Under the pieces are notes generated by a model that saw only the letters and a list, made by a program, of their open reading frames with translations, ran no database searches and was not told the origin of the DNA. From Paracoccus sp. S1E-3 (GTDB lineage: Bacteria > Pseudomonadota > Alphaproteobacteria > Rhodobacterales > Rhodobacteraceae), in contig NZ_JACEMU010000015.1 in NCBI RefSeq assembly GCF_013868135.1, positions 62,001-126,000 of the forward strand: a stretch of DNA of 64,000 nt, in the 5' to 3' direction. Both the position numbers and the translations under genes were made by a program. Of this stretch, positions 8,085 through 17,154 are shown in pieces. Within the stretch, counting starts at the first letter, position 1. Each line of letters opens with the position of its first letter.

Positions 8085-10040
8085 TCAGCCGCGACCCTTG
8101 GGCTTGCGCGGCGCGGCGCCGGGCCTGGCCCCGAATTTCGCCGGTTTGCCGGCGGGTTTGCCGGCGGGTTTGTCGGTGCCCCAGCTTTTCGCCTTGGGCT
8201 TGCCGGCGGGCTTGCCGCCGAATTTCGCCGCTTTGGCCGGGGCGCCGTCCGAAGCCGCCGCTTTGGCCTTGGCGCTTTTCTGTGCGGCGGTCCAGCGGAC
8301 CTTTTCGCGCGGCGCTTCGGCGGTGCCGTCGGGATCGCCCTTCGGCGTCCAGCGGGGCTTCGAAGGCTCATCACCGATGGTGCGGCGCTGCCCGGCCTTG
8401 AAATCCCGCGCCGGTTTCGACGGGCGCGAGTTCGGGCGCGGTTCGCGCCTGCTGCTGTCCAGCGACGGCTCGCTATGCATCCGGGTCATCATCAGGCCCG
8501 GCTCGATCTCATAGGCCTCGCCGAAGCGGGGGGCGTCGGCGGTGGCGATCTGGACGTAGCTTTCGTTCTCGCGGATGCGGATCGCGCCGATGGCGTCGCG
8601 GGTGATATTGCCCGCCTCGCAGATTTTCGGCAGCAGCCAGCGCGCTTCGGCCCGCCCGGTATGGCCGACCGAAAGCTGGAACCAGACGGAATCGCCGAAT
8701 TCGCGCGGGGCGCGCGGGGTCGCGGCGGACGGCGTGGCGGTGTCGGTCAGTTCTTCCGGCGGCGGCCGGCCTTCGCGCCACAGCTGCACGAAGGCGGCGG
8801 CGATCTGTTCCGGTCCCACCCGCGCCAGCAGATCATTGGCGATGGTCATGTCCTCAAGCGAGGTTTTCAGCGCCGGATGGTCGAGCATCCGCACATCGTC
8901 GCGGGCGCTGACCTCGTCGGCGGACGGCGCCTGACCCCATTCGGCCACGACCTTCGCCCCCGCCAGCAGGCGCTGCGCCTTCTTGTTTTCCGAGGGCGGC
9001 ACGATCAGCGCCGAGACCCCCTTGGCGCCCGCACGCCCCGTCCGGCCCGAGCGGTGCAGAAGCGTTTCCGAATTGGTCGGCAGATCGGCATGGATCACCA
9101 GTTCCAGCCCCGGCAGGTCGATGCCGCGCGCGGCCACATCGGTGGCGATGCAGACGCGGGCGCGGCCGTCGCGCAGGGCCTGCAGCGCGTGGGTGCGTTC
9201 CTGCTGGGACAGCTCGCCTGACAGCGCCACCACGCGAAAACCGCGATTGCCCATGCGCGCCAGCAAGTGGTTCACATTGGCGCGGGTCTTGCAGAAGATG
9301 ATGGCGGTCTGCGCCTCATAATAGCGCAGCAGGTTGAAGATGGCGTTTTCGCGATCACGGGCGGCGACCGACAGCGCGCGATAGGCGATGTCGCCATGCT
9401 GGCGCGCCTCGCCCATGGCGGCGACGCGCAGGGCGTCGCGCTGGAAGTCGCGGGCCAGCTTTTCGATCGCATTGGGCACCGTGGCCGAGAACATCAGCGT
9501 GCGCCGGGTCTCGGGCGCGGATTCGAGGATGAATTCCAGATCCTCGCGAAAACCCAGATCCAGCATCTCGTCGGCTTCGTCCAGCACCGCCACGCGCAGA
9601 TCGGCCAGATCCAGCGAGCCGCGCTCGATATGGTCGCGCAACCGGCCGGGGGTGCCCACGACGATCTGCGCGCCACGCGCCAGCGCGCGGCGTTCGGTGC
9701 GATAATCCATGCCGCCCACGCAGGTGGCAATCTGGGCGCCGGTCGCGGCATATAGCCAGCCGAGTTCGGATGCGACCTGCAGGGCCAGTTCGCGCGTCGG
9801 CGCGATCACCAGCGCGAGGGGCGCCGTGCCTTCGGGCAGGTTGTCGTTTTCGCCCAACAGGTCGGGGGCGGTGGCGATCCCGAAGGCCACCGTCTTGCCC
9901 GAGCCGGTCTGGGCCGAGACCAGCAGGTCGCGGCCCTGTGCATCGGGGGCCAGAACCGCCTGCTGCACGGCGGTCAGAGAGTCGTAGCCTCGCTCGGCCA
10001 AGGCCGCAGCCAGTGGCGCTGCGATGTCAGTATTGGTCAT
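8085..10040 (-). CDS. DEAD-box ATP-dependent RNA helicase
   Basis: This 651-residue protein unwinds RNA, as in ribosome assembly or mRNA turnover at low temperature. Motifs run in family order: the Q-motif region, Walker A AQTGSGKT (residues 43-50), PTREL, GTPGR, LDEAD, SAT, and the C-terminal HRSGRTGRAG. A DbpA-like RNA-binding segment follows, then a basic tail of about 120 residues rich in Lys, Ala, Pro and Gly. The frame is open further upstream, but the ATG at 10040 (MTNTDIA) fits the family N-terminus and has AGAAGAA before it. Closest in layout to CsdA/DeaD. The low-complexity tail is probably disordered. Confidence 0.93.
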   Translation of the reverse strand: MTNTDIAAPLAAALAERGYDSLTAVQQAVLAPDAQGRDLLVSAQTGSGKTVAFGIATAPDLLGENDNLPEGTAPLALVIAPTRELALQVASELGWLYAATGAQIATCVGGMDYRTERRALARGAQIVVGTPGRLRDHIERGSLDLADLRVAVLDEADEMLDLGFREDLEFILESAPETRRTLMFSATVPNAIEKLARDFQRDALRVAAMGEARQHGDIAYRALSVAARDRENAIFNLLRYYEAQTAIIFCKTRANVNHLLARMGNRGFRVVALSGELSQQERTHALQALRDGRARVCIATDVAARGIDLPGLELVIHADLPTNSETLLHRSGRTGRAGAKGVSALIVPPSENKKAQRLLAGAKVVAEWGQAPSADEVSARDDVRMLDHPALKTSLEDMTIANDLLARVGPEQIAAAFVQLWREGRPPPEELTDTATPSAATPRAPREFGDSVWFQLSVGHTGRAEARWLLPKICEAGNITRDAIGAIRIRENESYVQIATADAPRFGEAYEIEPGLMMTRMHSEPSLDSSRREPRPNSRPSKPARDFKAGQRRTIGDEPSKPRWTPKGDPDGTAEAPREKVRWTAAQKSAKAKAAASDGAPAKAAKFGGKPAGKPKAKSWGTDKPAGKPAGKPAKFGARPGAAPRKPKGRG

Positions 10041-10255
10041 TTCTTCTGCCTGGAAATGGGGCCGCGGCCCGGATGAGCGGCCCGGTCCCGTTGGCGCGCG
10101 ACCCAAAACCCACGCGCATCCCAGAACAGCCGATCCGCCGCAGTATCGTCCCACCGGCACAAAGTCAAAGCGGATTCGAGGCAAATCGCCGGAAAAAGCC
10201 CGCGCAGGTCGCGGCTGCGCGGCAGCCGCGCCGCAGGGCCGCGACCGGATCGAGG

Positions 10256-11311
10256 TCAAACCGTCAGGCTGCGGCCGCCCTCGCGGTCCGATTCCTCGGC
10301 CCGGTCCAGCAGGGTCTGCAGCGCTGCGCCGCGGGCGAAGTCCGGGTCTGCCGCGTCCTCGCCACGGATGGCGGCGATGAAGCGCGCATAGATCGGGATC
10401 ACGTCCGGGGTCTCGATCTCATGCCAGCTGGCCGATTGCAGATCGGCGGCGAGGCTGGCGCGCAGCCGGCTGACGCCGCCCTCGAAGCTGACCTCCATCC
10501 CGCCGAGATCGCCGTAGATGCGCAGGCGCAGATCGTTCAGATGGCCGCTGGCAAAGCGTGTCGCCGCGACCGTGCCAAGCGCGCCATTGCGCAGCCGCAT
10601 CTGCATGGTGACGGAATCGTTGGCATCCAGCACATAGTCGCCGATCCGGCCGCCCGGCGCCTTGTCGAAGGTCGCCAGCCGGGCCGAGATCTCGGCCACG
10701 TCCAGACCGGCGACGAAGGTGGCGAAGTCGAGAATGTGGATGCCCACATCGCCCAAGACGCCCTTGGAGCCATGCGCCTTGGACAGCCGCCACAGCCACT
10801 GGCCTTCGCTGCGCCATTCGCCCCAGGCGGGCTGGGTCAGCCAGCTTTGCAGATAGGAGGCCTCGAAATGGCGGACGGTGCCGATGGCGCCGTCACGCAC
10901 CATCCGGGCGCCCTCCTGCAGCGCCGGCACGTTGCGATAGCTGAGGTTGACCATATTCACCACGCCCGCCGCCCGCGCGGCATCGGCCATCTGCCACGCT
11001 TCGGCGGCATTGGTGGCCAGAGGCTTTTCGCACAGCACATGTTTGCCCGCCGCCAAGAGCGGCATGGTGGTGGGATGATGGGCAGCGTCGGGGGTCACAT
11101 TGGTGACGGCGTCGAACTGCCCCCAGTCAAGCGCCGCGTCCAGCGAGGCGAAGCCGCGGGGGATGCCGAAATCAGCACGAAAAGCGTCCAGCTGGGCCGG
11201 GCGGGTGTCGACGCCGCCCACGATCTCGACGCCGGGGATCTGACCGAAGGCTTCGGCATGATTGCGCGCCATGCCACCGGTGCCGAGGATGAGAAGCCGG
11301 ATTCCGTCCAT
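10256..11311 (-). CDS. Gfo/Idh/MocA family NAD(P)-dependent oxidoreductase (ThuB-like)
   Basis: This 351-residue oxidoreductase begins with a Rossmann nucleotide-binding fold (ILGTGGMARNHAEAF, residues 8-22), followed by the family CEKP motif (LCEKPLATN) whose lysine is catalytic, and then the C-terminal alpha/beta dimer domain. It starts in a TGATG overlap with the ThuA gene, so the two are co-translated. In rhizobia ThuA and ThuB act in trehalose and related disaccharide catabolism through 3-keto sugars. A similar role is inferred here, although the transporter part of such an operon is missing or decayed. Confidence 0.88.
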   Translation of the reverse strand: MDGIRLLILGTGGMARNHAEAFGQIPGVEIVGGVDTRPAQLDAFRADFGIPRGFASLDAALDWGQFDAVTNVTPDAAHHPTTMPLLAAGKHVLCEKPLATNAAEAWQMADAARAAGVVNMVNLSYRNVPALQEGARMVRDGAIGTVRHFEASYLQSWLTQPAWGEWRSEGQWLWRLSKAHGSKGVLGDVGIHILDFATFVAGLDVAEISARLATFDKAPGGRIGDYVLDANDSVTMQMRLRNGALGTVAATRFASGHLNDLRLRIYGDLGGMEVSFEGGVSRLRASLAADLQSASWHEIETPDVIPIYARFIAAIRGEDAADPDFARGAALQTLLDRAEESDREGGRSLTV

Positions 11312-12096
11312 CAGCGATACCCTTCCTCGCCGTCCTGATGCAGGCGCGGGCCACGTTCCTCGATCGGCTCCAGCGCGTCCTTCACCGGGACATTGGGCGC
11401 GGCGCTGGGATCGGCGATACGCGGTGCCGGGTTATAGGCCCATCTGGCGGCGTTCTTCAGCACCGTCTGGACATTGGCGTCGTGATAGGTCGGATAGGTT
11501 TCGTGGCCGGGGCGGAAGTAGAAGACATTCCCCGCGCCGCGCTTGTAGGTCAGGCCCGAGCGGAAGACCTCGCCGCCCGCGAACCAGCTGACGAAGACGG
11601 TTTCGAGGGGTTCGGGGACGCCGAAGGGCTCGCCATACATTTCCTCGTTCTCCAGCTCGAAATGGTTGGGCAGTTCCGCCGCGATGGGATGGTTGACCGA
11701 TGTCAGCCACAGCCGCTCACGCTCGCCCGCCTCGCGCCAGGTCAGGTTGCAGGGCGTGCCCATCAGGCGTTTGAAGGGCTTCGAAAAATGTGCGGAGTGC
11801 AGGAAGACCATGCCCATGCCTGACCAGACGGCATTTACGATGCGCTCGACAACGGCGTCCTCGACATCGCCATGCGCAGCGTGGCCCCACCAGAACAGCA
11901 CATCGGTTTCGGCCAGCTTGTCGGCGGTCAGCCCATGCTCGGGCTGCTGCAGCGTCACTGTCTCGGCGCTGAGCGCGGGGTCCGCGTTCAACGCATCGGC
12001 AATGGTCTGGTGCATCCCCTGGGGATAGATCGAGGCGACGACCCTGTTTTTCTGTTCATGAACGTTTTCGCCAAAGACGGTCACACGGATGGTCAT
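11311..12096 (-). CDS. thuA: ThuA domain protein (trehalose utilization type)
   Basis: This 261-residue class I glutamine-amidotransferase-like fold has the ThuA marks: an early VFGENVHEQ segment, LFWWGHAAHG, and GAGNVFYFRPGHETYPTYHD near the C-terminus. The role is sugar metabolism, in rhizobia conversion of trehalose-type disaccharides together with ThuB. AAAGGAAAAG precedes the ATG. It overlaps the downstream ThuB-like gene by one base. Directly upstream is the remnant of a sugar ABC ATPase, in the position thuK holds in the Sinorhizobium thuEFGKAB operon, which supports the name. Confidence 0.82.
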   Translation of the reverse strand: MTIRVTVFGENVHEQKNRVVASIYPQGMHQTIADALNADPALSAETVTLQQPEHGLTADKLAETDVLFWWGHAAHGDVEDAVVERIVNAVWSGMGMVFLHSAHFSKPFKRLMGTPCNLTWREAGERERLWLTSVNHPIAAELPNHFELENEEMYGEPFGVPEPLETVFVSWFAGGEVFRSGLTYKRGAGNVFYFRPGHETYPTYHDANVQTVLKNAARWAYNPAPRIADPSAAPNVPVKDALEPIEERGPRLHQDGEEGYR

Positions 12097-12149
12097 CTGC
12101 TTTTCCTTTCGCGCGGTTTCGGAGTGGTCCTGCCCGGTATGAGACCGCG

Positions 12150-12767
12150 CAGGACGCGATACGGTTGGCCATCGTCATCGCCTTCCCCTGGTCGTGGACG
12201 ACATGGATCGTCGTCACATTTTCCGTCGCATGAGGCAACGTCGCAGTTTGCAGCCGCGCCTGCACCCGCAGCGGCATGTCCTGCTGCGACCGTGGCGGCG
12301 TCCCGGATCCCGACCGGAAGGCCGTGCAGGAAGCGGGTCAGCCCCGGATCGTGACGTGCAGGCCGAGGATCGCATGGAAGAACGGAAATCCCGTGAGGAA
12401 CGCGAATGGCCACTATTGGCAGATGAAAGGCAATGCTCTTCGGAAGACGGGCCCACATCGTGAACGCTCCTCCCCTCAGACCGAGGCATGTTGCCGGATA
12501 GACGGGCTGACCTGCGCCGTGATAATGGCGAACGGCAAGGCCGATCACGCTGCCCCACAGGCGAGTTCGTCGAGGTCGATCAGGTTCCCGCGAGCGATCA
12601 CCGACAGATCTCGGCGGCCGCCCGGCTGAGGTCGGCATGTCGGTCATATCGGTGATGCGCCGCGCGTCTGGCATTCGCCAGATGATGGCGACGATCGGTG
12701 GGATATCATCAAGCGCGTCGAGGCTGCGGGTGACCGAGCGTCCTGTTGTCCTTGCCATGTCCTTCAT
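12150..12767 (-). pseudogene. Decayed sugar ABC transporter ATPase (thuK/ugpC/malK type)
   Basis: Read leftward, pieces of a MalK/UgpC-type ATPase appear in order but in more than one frame. SVTRSLDALDDIPP near 12730 resembles the N-terminal NVTKSFGALDVIPG pattern. FTMWARLPKSIAFHLP near 12450 resembles the MTVxENIAFxL stretch. FLHGLPVGIRDAA near 12320 matches the FLFDEPLSNLDAA region. LRVQARLQTATLPHA and TTIHVVHDQGKAMTMANR (about 12270-12155) match the LRVQMRLEIARLH and TTIYVTHDQVEAMTMADR stretch. Walker A and the LSGGQ signature are absent and only about 620 nt remain, so it is not functional. It sits just upstream of thuA, as thuK does in rhizobia. The 3' part is convincing; the 5' part is weaker. 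Confidence 0.7.
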
Positions 12768-13193
12768 CCTGGCCGTGCCGCTCCCTCACATCCGAAACCT
12801 GTCCGGGCGCCGGATGGCCTGTCGGCGGGGGGCCGCAAGTCCTGCTTGGGTGGCCCCGGTTTCCAAGTCGAGCTTTGCCCGAGCAGGGCTTGGAAGGGCC
12901 GGGCGCGGGGTCGTTCTTACAGTCAGGAGATCACGAATCGTCATGCCCACCGGTTTTTTCCGTCGCGCCAGTCTGGCTGTCCTCATCGCCGGGGCCACGG
13001 CCATTCCTTCAGTCGCCGCTTCGACGACGCCCCAGCCTGTCCTCGATCAAGGGCGCTGTCTGATCGCAGCTATTGGGCGCTGTCCGCCGGGGAGCGGGGT
13101 GCCGCGCACATCCACGCACGATTTCGCCGCACCCCTTGTGCGGGCGTGCAGCGTCATGGCGCGCGCGTGTCGTGACGCTTTGACCGGGGCCTG
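12768..13193. other. Stretch without a convincing gene upstream of nirE
   Basis: No frame here shows a recognisable family. One + frame (12943-13197) starts with a signal-peptide-like MPTGFFRRASLAVLIAG, but it then loses any pattern, its SD is too far upstream, and its stop lies in the Nnr box. It may be the remnant of a secreted protein gene. The region probably continues the decayed thu transporter area. Confidence 0.45.
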
Positions 13194-13207
13194 TTGACCA
13201 ACGTCAA
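13194..13207. promoter_or_regulatory. FNR/Nnr box upstream of nirE
   Basis: TTGAC-CAAC-GTCAA is a perfect inverted repeat that fits the FNR/Nnr consensus TTGAT-N4-ATCAA with symmetric C/G at the inner position. With class II spacing (centre at -41.5) transcription would start near 13242, about 170 nt before nirE. The likely activator is Nnr, encoded at 60028-60726. Confidence 0.8.
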
Positions 13208-13409
13208 AGCGGCGGCGGCGATTTTCAGGCAAGACCGGGACAGATGATCCAGCAGAACAGGATTGCCCGATGAACGACCGGTCACCACACGCAAGATCCC
13301 GCCTCGAGGCAGCGAACAGTCGTCCGACCTCTCTCGCCGCTCCGCGCGCCGGGGCCACCGGCGCAGCGCAGTGAGCCCCCGTCCGGCAGCCGTCAGCATG
13401 GAGCGAGCA

Positions 13410-14243
13410 ATGAAGGACAGCCGACAGCCGACCCGCCGCGCGGCCCCCGCCGACGGGTCCCCTGCGCCGGGCCATGTCCACCTGATCGGTGCGGGGCCGG
13501 GTGATCCCGACCTGCTGACGCTGCGCGCGCTGCGGCTGATCCAGTCCGCCGATGTGGTGGTCCATGACCGGTTGGTGGCCGACGAGATTCTGGCCTGTAT
13601 TCCGGCCCGGACCCGTCGCGTCGCTGTCGGCAAGGCAGCGGGCTTCCACCCCGTTCCGCAGGAGCGCATCAATGAAATCCTCGTCGAGCTGGGGCGGGCG
13701 GGACTGACTGTCGCCCGGCTGAAAGGTGGTGATCCGACCATCTTCGGGCGCGGCGGCGAGGAATTCGCGGCCCTGACCGCCGCCGGTATTCCCTGCGACT
13801 ATACGCCCGGCATCACGGCCGCGCAGGGGGCGGCGGCCGTACTGCGCCTGCCGCTGACGCATCGCCGCTGGTCCACGGGGCTGCGCTATGTCACCGGGCA
13901 CCGGGCGCGGGGCGCACCGCTGGATCTCGACTGGGCGTCGCTGGCCGATCCGCGGACCACGCTCGCAGTCTATATGGGCGCGGCCAATATGGCGGAGATC
14001 GCCACGCGGCTGATCGCCCATGGCATGCCGGCCGACCTGCCGGTGCTGGCGGTTTCGCAGGCCTCGACCCCGCGAGAGCGGCACCTGCGCGGCGATCTCG
14101 GCAGCATCGCCGGAATGGTCCGCGACAATCCGATGCCGGCGCCGATGCTGTTCCTCATCGGTCACGTCGCCGCTTTGGCCGAGGACGCCGACCCGCCGGT
14201 CTCGGTCCCCGCACCAGCCGAACTGCGGGTCCCGCATGGCTAG
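13410..14243 (+). CDS. nirE: Uroporphyrinogen-III C-methyltransferase, heme d1 pathway
   Basis: NirE (277 residues) uses SAM to methylate uroporphyrinogen III to precorrin-2, the first step into siroheme and heme d1. The SAM-dependent tetrapyrrole methylase fold is evident from GAGPGDPDLLT (residues 27-37), VVHDRLV and LKGGDPTIFGRGGEE. The ATG at 13410 is preferred over upstream in-frame codons because GGAG lies 6 nt before it and the length agrees with known NirE proteins. It is the first gene of nirE-C-F-DL-G-H-J-N and overlaps nirC by 8 nt. A box for an FNR-type regulator lies upstream. Confidence 0.93.
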   Translation: MKDSRQPTRRAAPADGSPAPGHVHLIGAGPGDPDLLTLRALRLIQSADVVVHDRLVADEILACIPARTRRVAVGKAAGFHPVPQERINEILVELGRAGLTVARLKGGDPTIFGRGGEEFAALTAAGIPCDYTPGITAAQGAAAVLRLPLTHRRWSTGLRYVTGHRARGAPLDLDWASLADPRTTLAVYMGAANMAEIATRLIAHGMPADLPVLAVSQASTPRERHLRGDLGSIAGMVRDNPMPAPMLFLIGHVAALAEDADPPVSVPAPAELRVPHG

Positions 14244-14547
14244 GCTGGCGGCATTCCTGCTGGCGCTGGCGCTGCCCGCCCAGGCGGCCGAGGTCGCACC
14301 CGCGCGGGCAGCCGAACTGCGCCACATGGTGCGGCAGGATTGCGGGTCCTGTCACGGACTGCGCCGGACCGGGGGGCTCGGCAGCCCGATCACGGCGCAG
14401 GCGCTTGCGGGCCGCGCTCCCGACGATCTGGCGGCGCTGATCCTCGACGGGCTGCCCGGCAGCGCCATGCCCGGTTGGCGCGCGCTGCTGACCGAGGAGG
14501 AGGCGCGCTGGATCGCCGACTATCTTCTGCAAAAGGAAATGCCATGA
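14236..14547 (+). CDS. nirC: Periplasmic c-type cytochrome NirC (cytochrome c55X)
   Basis: This 103-residue protein has a signal peptide (LALALPAQAA, residues 10-19) and one heme c site, CGSCH (residues 36-40). The methionine in GSAMPGW (residue 78) is the likely distal ligand. NirC is a small periplasmic electron carrier encoded with the heme d1 genes. It has been proposed to feed electrons to NirS or to serve cofactor maturation. It starts inside nirE and its TGA overlaps the nirF ATG. Confidence 0.9.
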   Translation: MARLAAFLLALALPAQAAEVAPARAAELRHMVRQDCGSCHGLRRTGGLGSPITAQALAGRAPDDLAALILDGLPGSAMPGWRALLTEEEARWIADYLLQKEMP

Positions 14548-15704
14548 AATTCAATCCTCTCGTCGCGATATGTGCCGCTGTGATGCTGGCCTTTCCGGCT
14601 TTGGCGGATGATCTGCGCGGCACCGGCGATCTGGGACTGGTGGTGGAACGCGAGGCCGGCTCGCTTCTGGTGGTGGACCACAGCGAACGTGCCGTCATTG
14701 GCCGGATCAAGGGCTTGGGCGACCTCTCGCATGCCAGTCTGGTCTATGCGCCGGATGGACGGTTCGCCTTTGTCTTCGGCCGCGACGGCGGCCTGACAAA
14801 GGTTGATCTGCTGACCCGCGCCGTGGTCAAGCGTGTGGTACAGGCGGGCAATTCCATCGGTGGCGCAATCTCGGACGATGGCAGGCTGGTCGCGGTATCG
14901 AATTATGACCCCGGCGGGGTGAAGGTCTTCGACGCCGGGACGCTGGATCTGGTCGCCGACATCCCGATGGGGTCGAAGACCGTGGGCATCGCCGATGTGC
15001 CCGGCCGCCGCTTCGCCGTCGCCACCTGGGACACCGGCGAGGTCTGGCTGCTGGACCATTCGGCCGATCCAGCGAAGCCTGTGATCACAAGGCTGGAAGG
15101 CATCGGCGCCAACCCTTATGACGCGCTGCTTACCGGCGACGGGCGCACCTATATCGTCGGCCTGTTCGGCGAGAAGGGGCTGACCGCCATCGACCTGTGG
15201 CAGGACCCGCCAAAGGTCACACGTTTCCTGGCCGATTACGGCCGTGACCAGCCGGATCTGCCGGTCTACAAGATGCCGCATCTGCAGGGCTGGACGCTGG
15301 CCGACGGCGTTTTCGCGCTGCCTGCCGTGGGGCTGCATCAGCTGCTCTGGGTCGATGCCGCTGACCTGACCGAGATCGCCCGCACCGATCTGGCCGGTCA
15401 GCCGGTCTTCGCGCTGGCGCGCCCCGACAAGCGCGAGGTCTGGGTGAATTTCGCCCCGCCCGACAATGACAAGGTGCAGATCGTCGATGTGCTCAGCCGT
15501 GAGGTCATCGATACCCTGACCCCCGGCAAGGGCGTGCTGCATATGGAATTCACCCCGCGCGGCCGCGAGGTCTGGCTGTCCATCCGCGACGAGAACCGGG
15601 TCGAGATCCGCGATGCCCGCACCCGCGCGCTGCTGGCCGAGATTCCCGCCCAGGCGCCTTCGGGCATCTTCTTTACCGATCGCGCCCATCGGATGGGGTT
15701 GTGA
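14544..15704 (+). CDS. nirF: Heme d1 biosynthesis protein NirF
   Basis: NirF (386 residues) is required for heme d1 synthesis. It has the eight-bladed beta-propeller fold of the NirS d1 domain without the heme c domain. A signal peptide (MKFNPLVAICAAVMLAFPAL) suggests export to the periplasm. Propeller repeats with SHASLVYAPDGRF and ADVPGRRFAVATWDTGEV are visible, and the C-terminus ends with QAPSGIFFTDRAHRMGL, similar to NirN and NirS. The exact reaction is not settled in the literature; late-stage d1 precursor binding is established. The start is fixed by an ATGA overlap with nirC. Confidence 0.93.
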   Translation: MKFNPLVAICAAVMLAFPALADDLRGTGDLGLVVEREAGSLLVVDHSERAVIGRIKGLGDLSHASLVYAPDGRFAFVFGRDGGLTKVDLLTRAVVKRVVQAGNSIGGAISDDGRLVAVSNYDPGGVKVFDAGTLDLVADIPMGSKTVGIADVPGRRFAVATWDTGEVWLLDHSADPAKPVITRLEGIGANPYDALLTGDGRTYIVGLFGEKGLTAIDLWQDPPKVTRFLADYGRDQPDLPVYKMPHLQGWTLADGVFALPAVGLHQLLWVDAADLTEIARTDLAGQPVFALARPDKREVWVNFAPPDNDKVQIVDVLSREVIDTLTPGKGVLHMEFTPRGREVWLSIRDENRVEIRDARTRALLAEIPAQAPSGIFFTDRAHRMGL

Positions 15705-16678
15705 GCATGGATGAGCTGGATCTGCGCCTTCTGGACGATTTCCAGCGTGATCTGCCGCTGATCCCGCGCCCCTTCGCCGCGATGGCCAGGCAGCTTCGCA
15801 CCAGCGAAGCCGAGGTCATCGCCCGTTTGCGCCGCTTGCGCGAAGCGGGCCGGATCGCGCGGGTGGGGGCAACCTGTCGGCCGAATACGGCGGCGGCCTC
15901 GACGCTCGCGGCGTTGCAGGTGCCCCCGCAGCGGATCGACGATGTTGCCGCACGGGTCAATGCCGAGTCTGGGGTGAACCATTCCTATCTGCGCGAAGAT
16001 GACTGGAATCTGTGGTTCGTGGCCACTGCGCCCGATGCGGGCAGGCTGGCCGAAAGCCTGGCGCGGATTGAAGCCGCCACCTGCCTGTCGGTCCTGTCGC
16101 TGCCGCTGGTCCGGGCCTTCAATATCGACCTCGGCTTTCCATTGCGCGGGCCGCGGCGCAGCATGGCCCTCGCCCTGCCGACCGATCTGGGCGCGATGCG
16201 GCCCGGCGATGCGGGGCTGATGCAGGCGCTGTCCTCGGGCCTGGCGCTGGAACCCGCGCCCTTCGCGACGCTTGCCCGTGACCAGAACCGCAGCGAAGCG
16301 GAGGTGCTGTCGCGCATCGCCGCGCTGGTGCGGGCGCGGCTGCTGACCCGCGTGGGCGTGATCGTGAAACACCGGGCGCTCGGATGGCGCGAGAATGCCA
16401 TGGTAGTCTGGCAATTGCCCGAAGCCGCGATCCCCGCAGCCGGCGGCGCGCTGGCGGCCGTGCCCGGCGTGACGCTGTGTTATCAGCGCCGCCAGGTGCC
16501 GGGGGTCTGGGACTGGCCGCTGTTCTGCATGATCCACGCACGCACCCGGCCCGAGGCGATGGCGGTGTTGGATCTCGCCCGCGCGCTGCCGGAACTGGCC
16601 GGCGTGCCCCATCGTATCCTGTTTTCCACCCGTTGCTTCCGCCAGCGCGGGGCGACCATCACCGAGGTCGCCGCATGA
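15701..16678 (+). CDS. nirDL: Siroheme decarboxylase subunit NirD-NirL fusion
   Basis: This 325-residue protein holds two Lrp/AsnC-like units, about residues 1-160 and 165-325, each with a winged helix-turn-helix (RPFAAMARQLRTSEAEVIAR and PFATLARDQNRSEAEVLSR) followed by an AsnC ligand-binding fold. NirD and NirL are separate in Pseudomonas but fused in Paracoccus. With NirG and NirH it decarboxylates siroheme to 12,18-didecarboxysiroheme. The GTG at 15701 overlaps the nirF stop (GTGA); an ATG two codons later is the alternative. It overlaps nirG by 4 nt. Confidence 0.92.
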   Translation: MSMDELDLRLLDDFQRDLPLIPRPFAAMARQLRTSEAEVIARLRRLREAGRIARVGATCRPNTAAASTLAALQVPPQRIDDVAARVNAESGVNHSYLREDDWNLWFVATAPDAGRLAESLARIEAATCLSVLSLPLVRAFNIDLGFPLRGPRRSMALALPTDLGAMRPGDAGLMQALSSGLALEPAPFATLARDQNRSEAEVLSRIAALVRARLLTRVGVIVKHRALGWRENAMVVWQLPEAAIPAAGGALAAVPGVTLCYQRRQVPGVWDWPLFCMIHARTRPEAMAVLDLARALPELAGVPHRILFSTRCFRQRGATITEVAA

Positions 16679-17154
16679 CCCGCCTGCGCCAGACCCTGCC
16701 CGAAGACGCGCTGGATGCCTGCGACCGCGCCATCTTGAACACGTTGCAGGACGGATTTCCGCTGACGCCGCAGCCTTTCGACGATGCCGGCGCCGCGCTT
16801 GGCCTCAGCGGCGCGGAACTGATTGCCCGGCTGACCCGCCTGCGCGACATCGGCGCCATCACCCGCTTCGGTCCCTTCTTCGACGCTGCCGCCATGGGCG
16901 GGGCCTTCTGCCTGTGCGCGCTGTCCGTCCCGGAGGAGGATGCCGACCGCATCGCCGGGATGGTCAACAGCCACCCCGAGGTCGCGCATAACTATGCCCG
17001 TGACCACGCCTTGAACATGTGGTTCGTGCTGGCCACGCCCACGCCCGAGGGCATCGCCACGACCGCCGCCCGGATCGCGGCCGAAACCGGCTTGACAGTC
17101 TGGCAATTCCCCAAGCTTCAGGAGTTCTTCATCGGTTTCCGGGTGACGGCATGA
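16675..17154 (+). CDS. nirG: Siroheme decarboxylase subunit NirG
   Basis: This 159-residue single Lrp/AsnC-like unit has a helix-turn-helix in residues 1-60 (PQPFDDAGAALGLSGAELIA) and the conserved NYARDHALNMWFVLATPTPE segment near residue 110, shared with the other siroheme decarboxylase subunits. It works with NirDL and NirH on siroheme in the cytoplasm and is not thought to act as a DNA-binding regulator. It is joined to both neighbours by ATGA overlaps. Confidence 0.9.
   Translation: MTRLRQTLPEDALDACDRAILNTLQDGFPLTPQPFDDAGAALGLSGAELIARLTRLRDIGAITRFGPFFDAAAMGGAFCLCALSVPEEDADRIAGMVNSHPEVAHNYARDHALNMWFVLATPTPEGIATTAARIAAETGLTVWQFPKLQEFFIGFRVTA

Noticed and set aside
12093..12767. Intact 224-residue leftward gene
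   Set aside because: Only parts of this frame match an ABC ATPase and key motifs are absent, so it is listed as a pseudogene.
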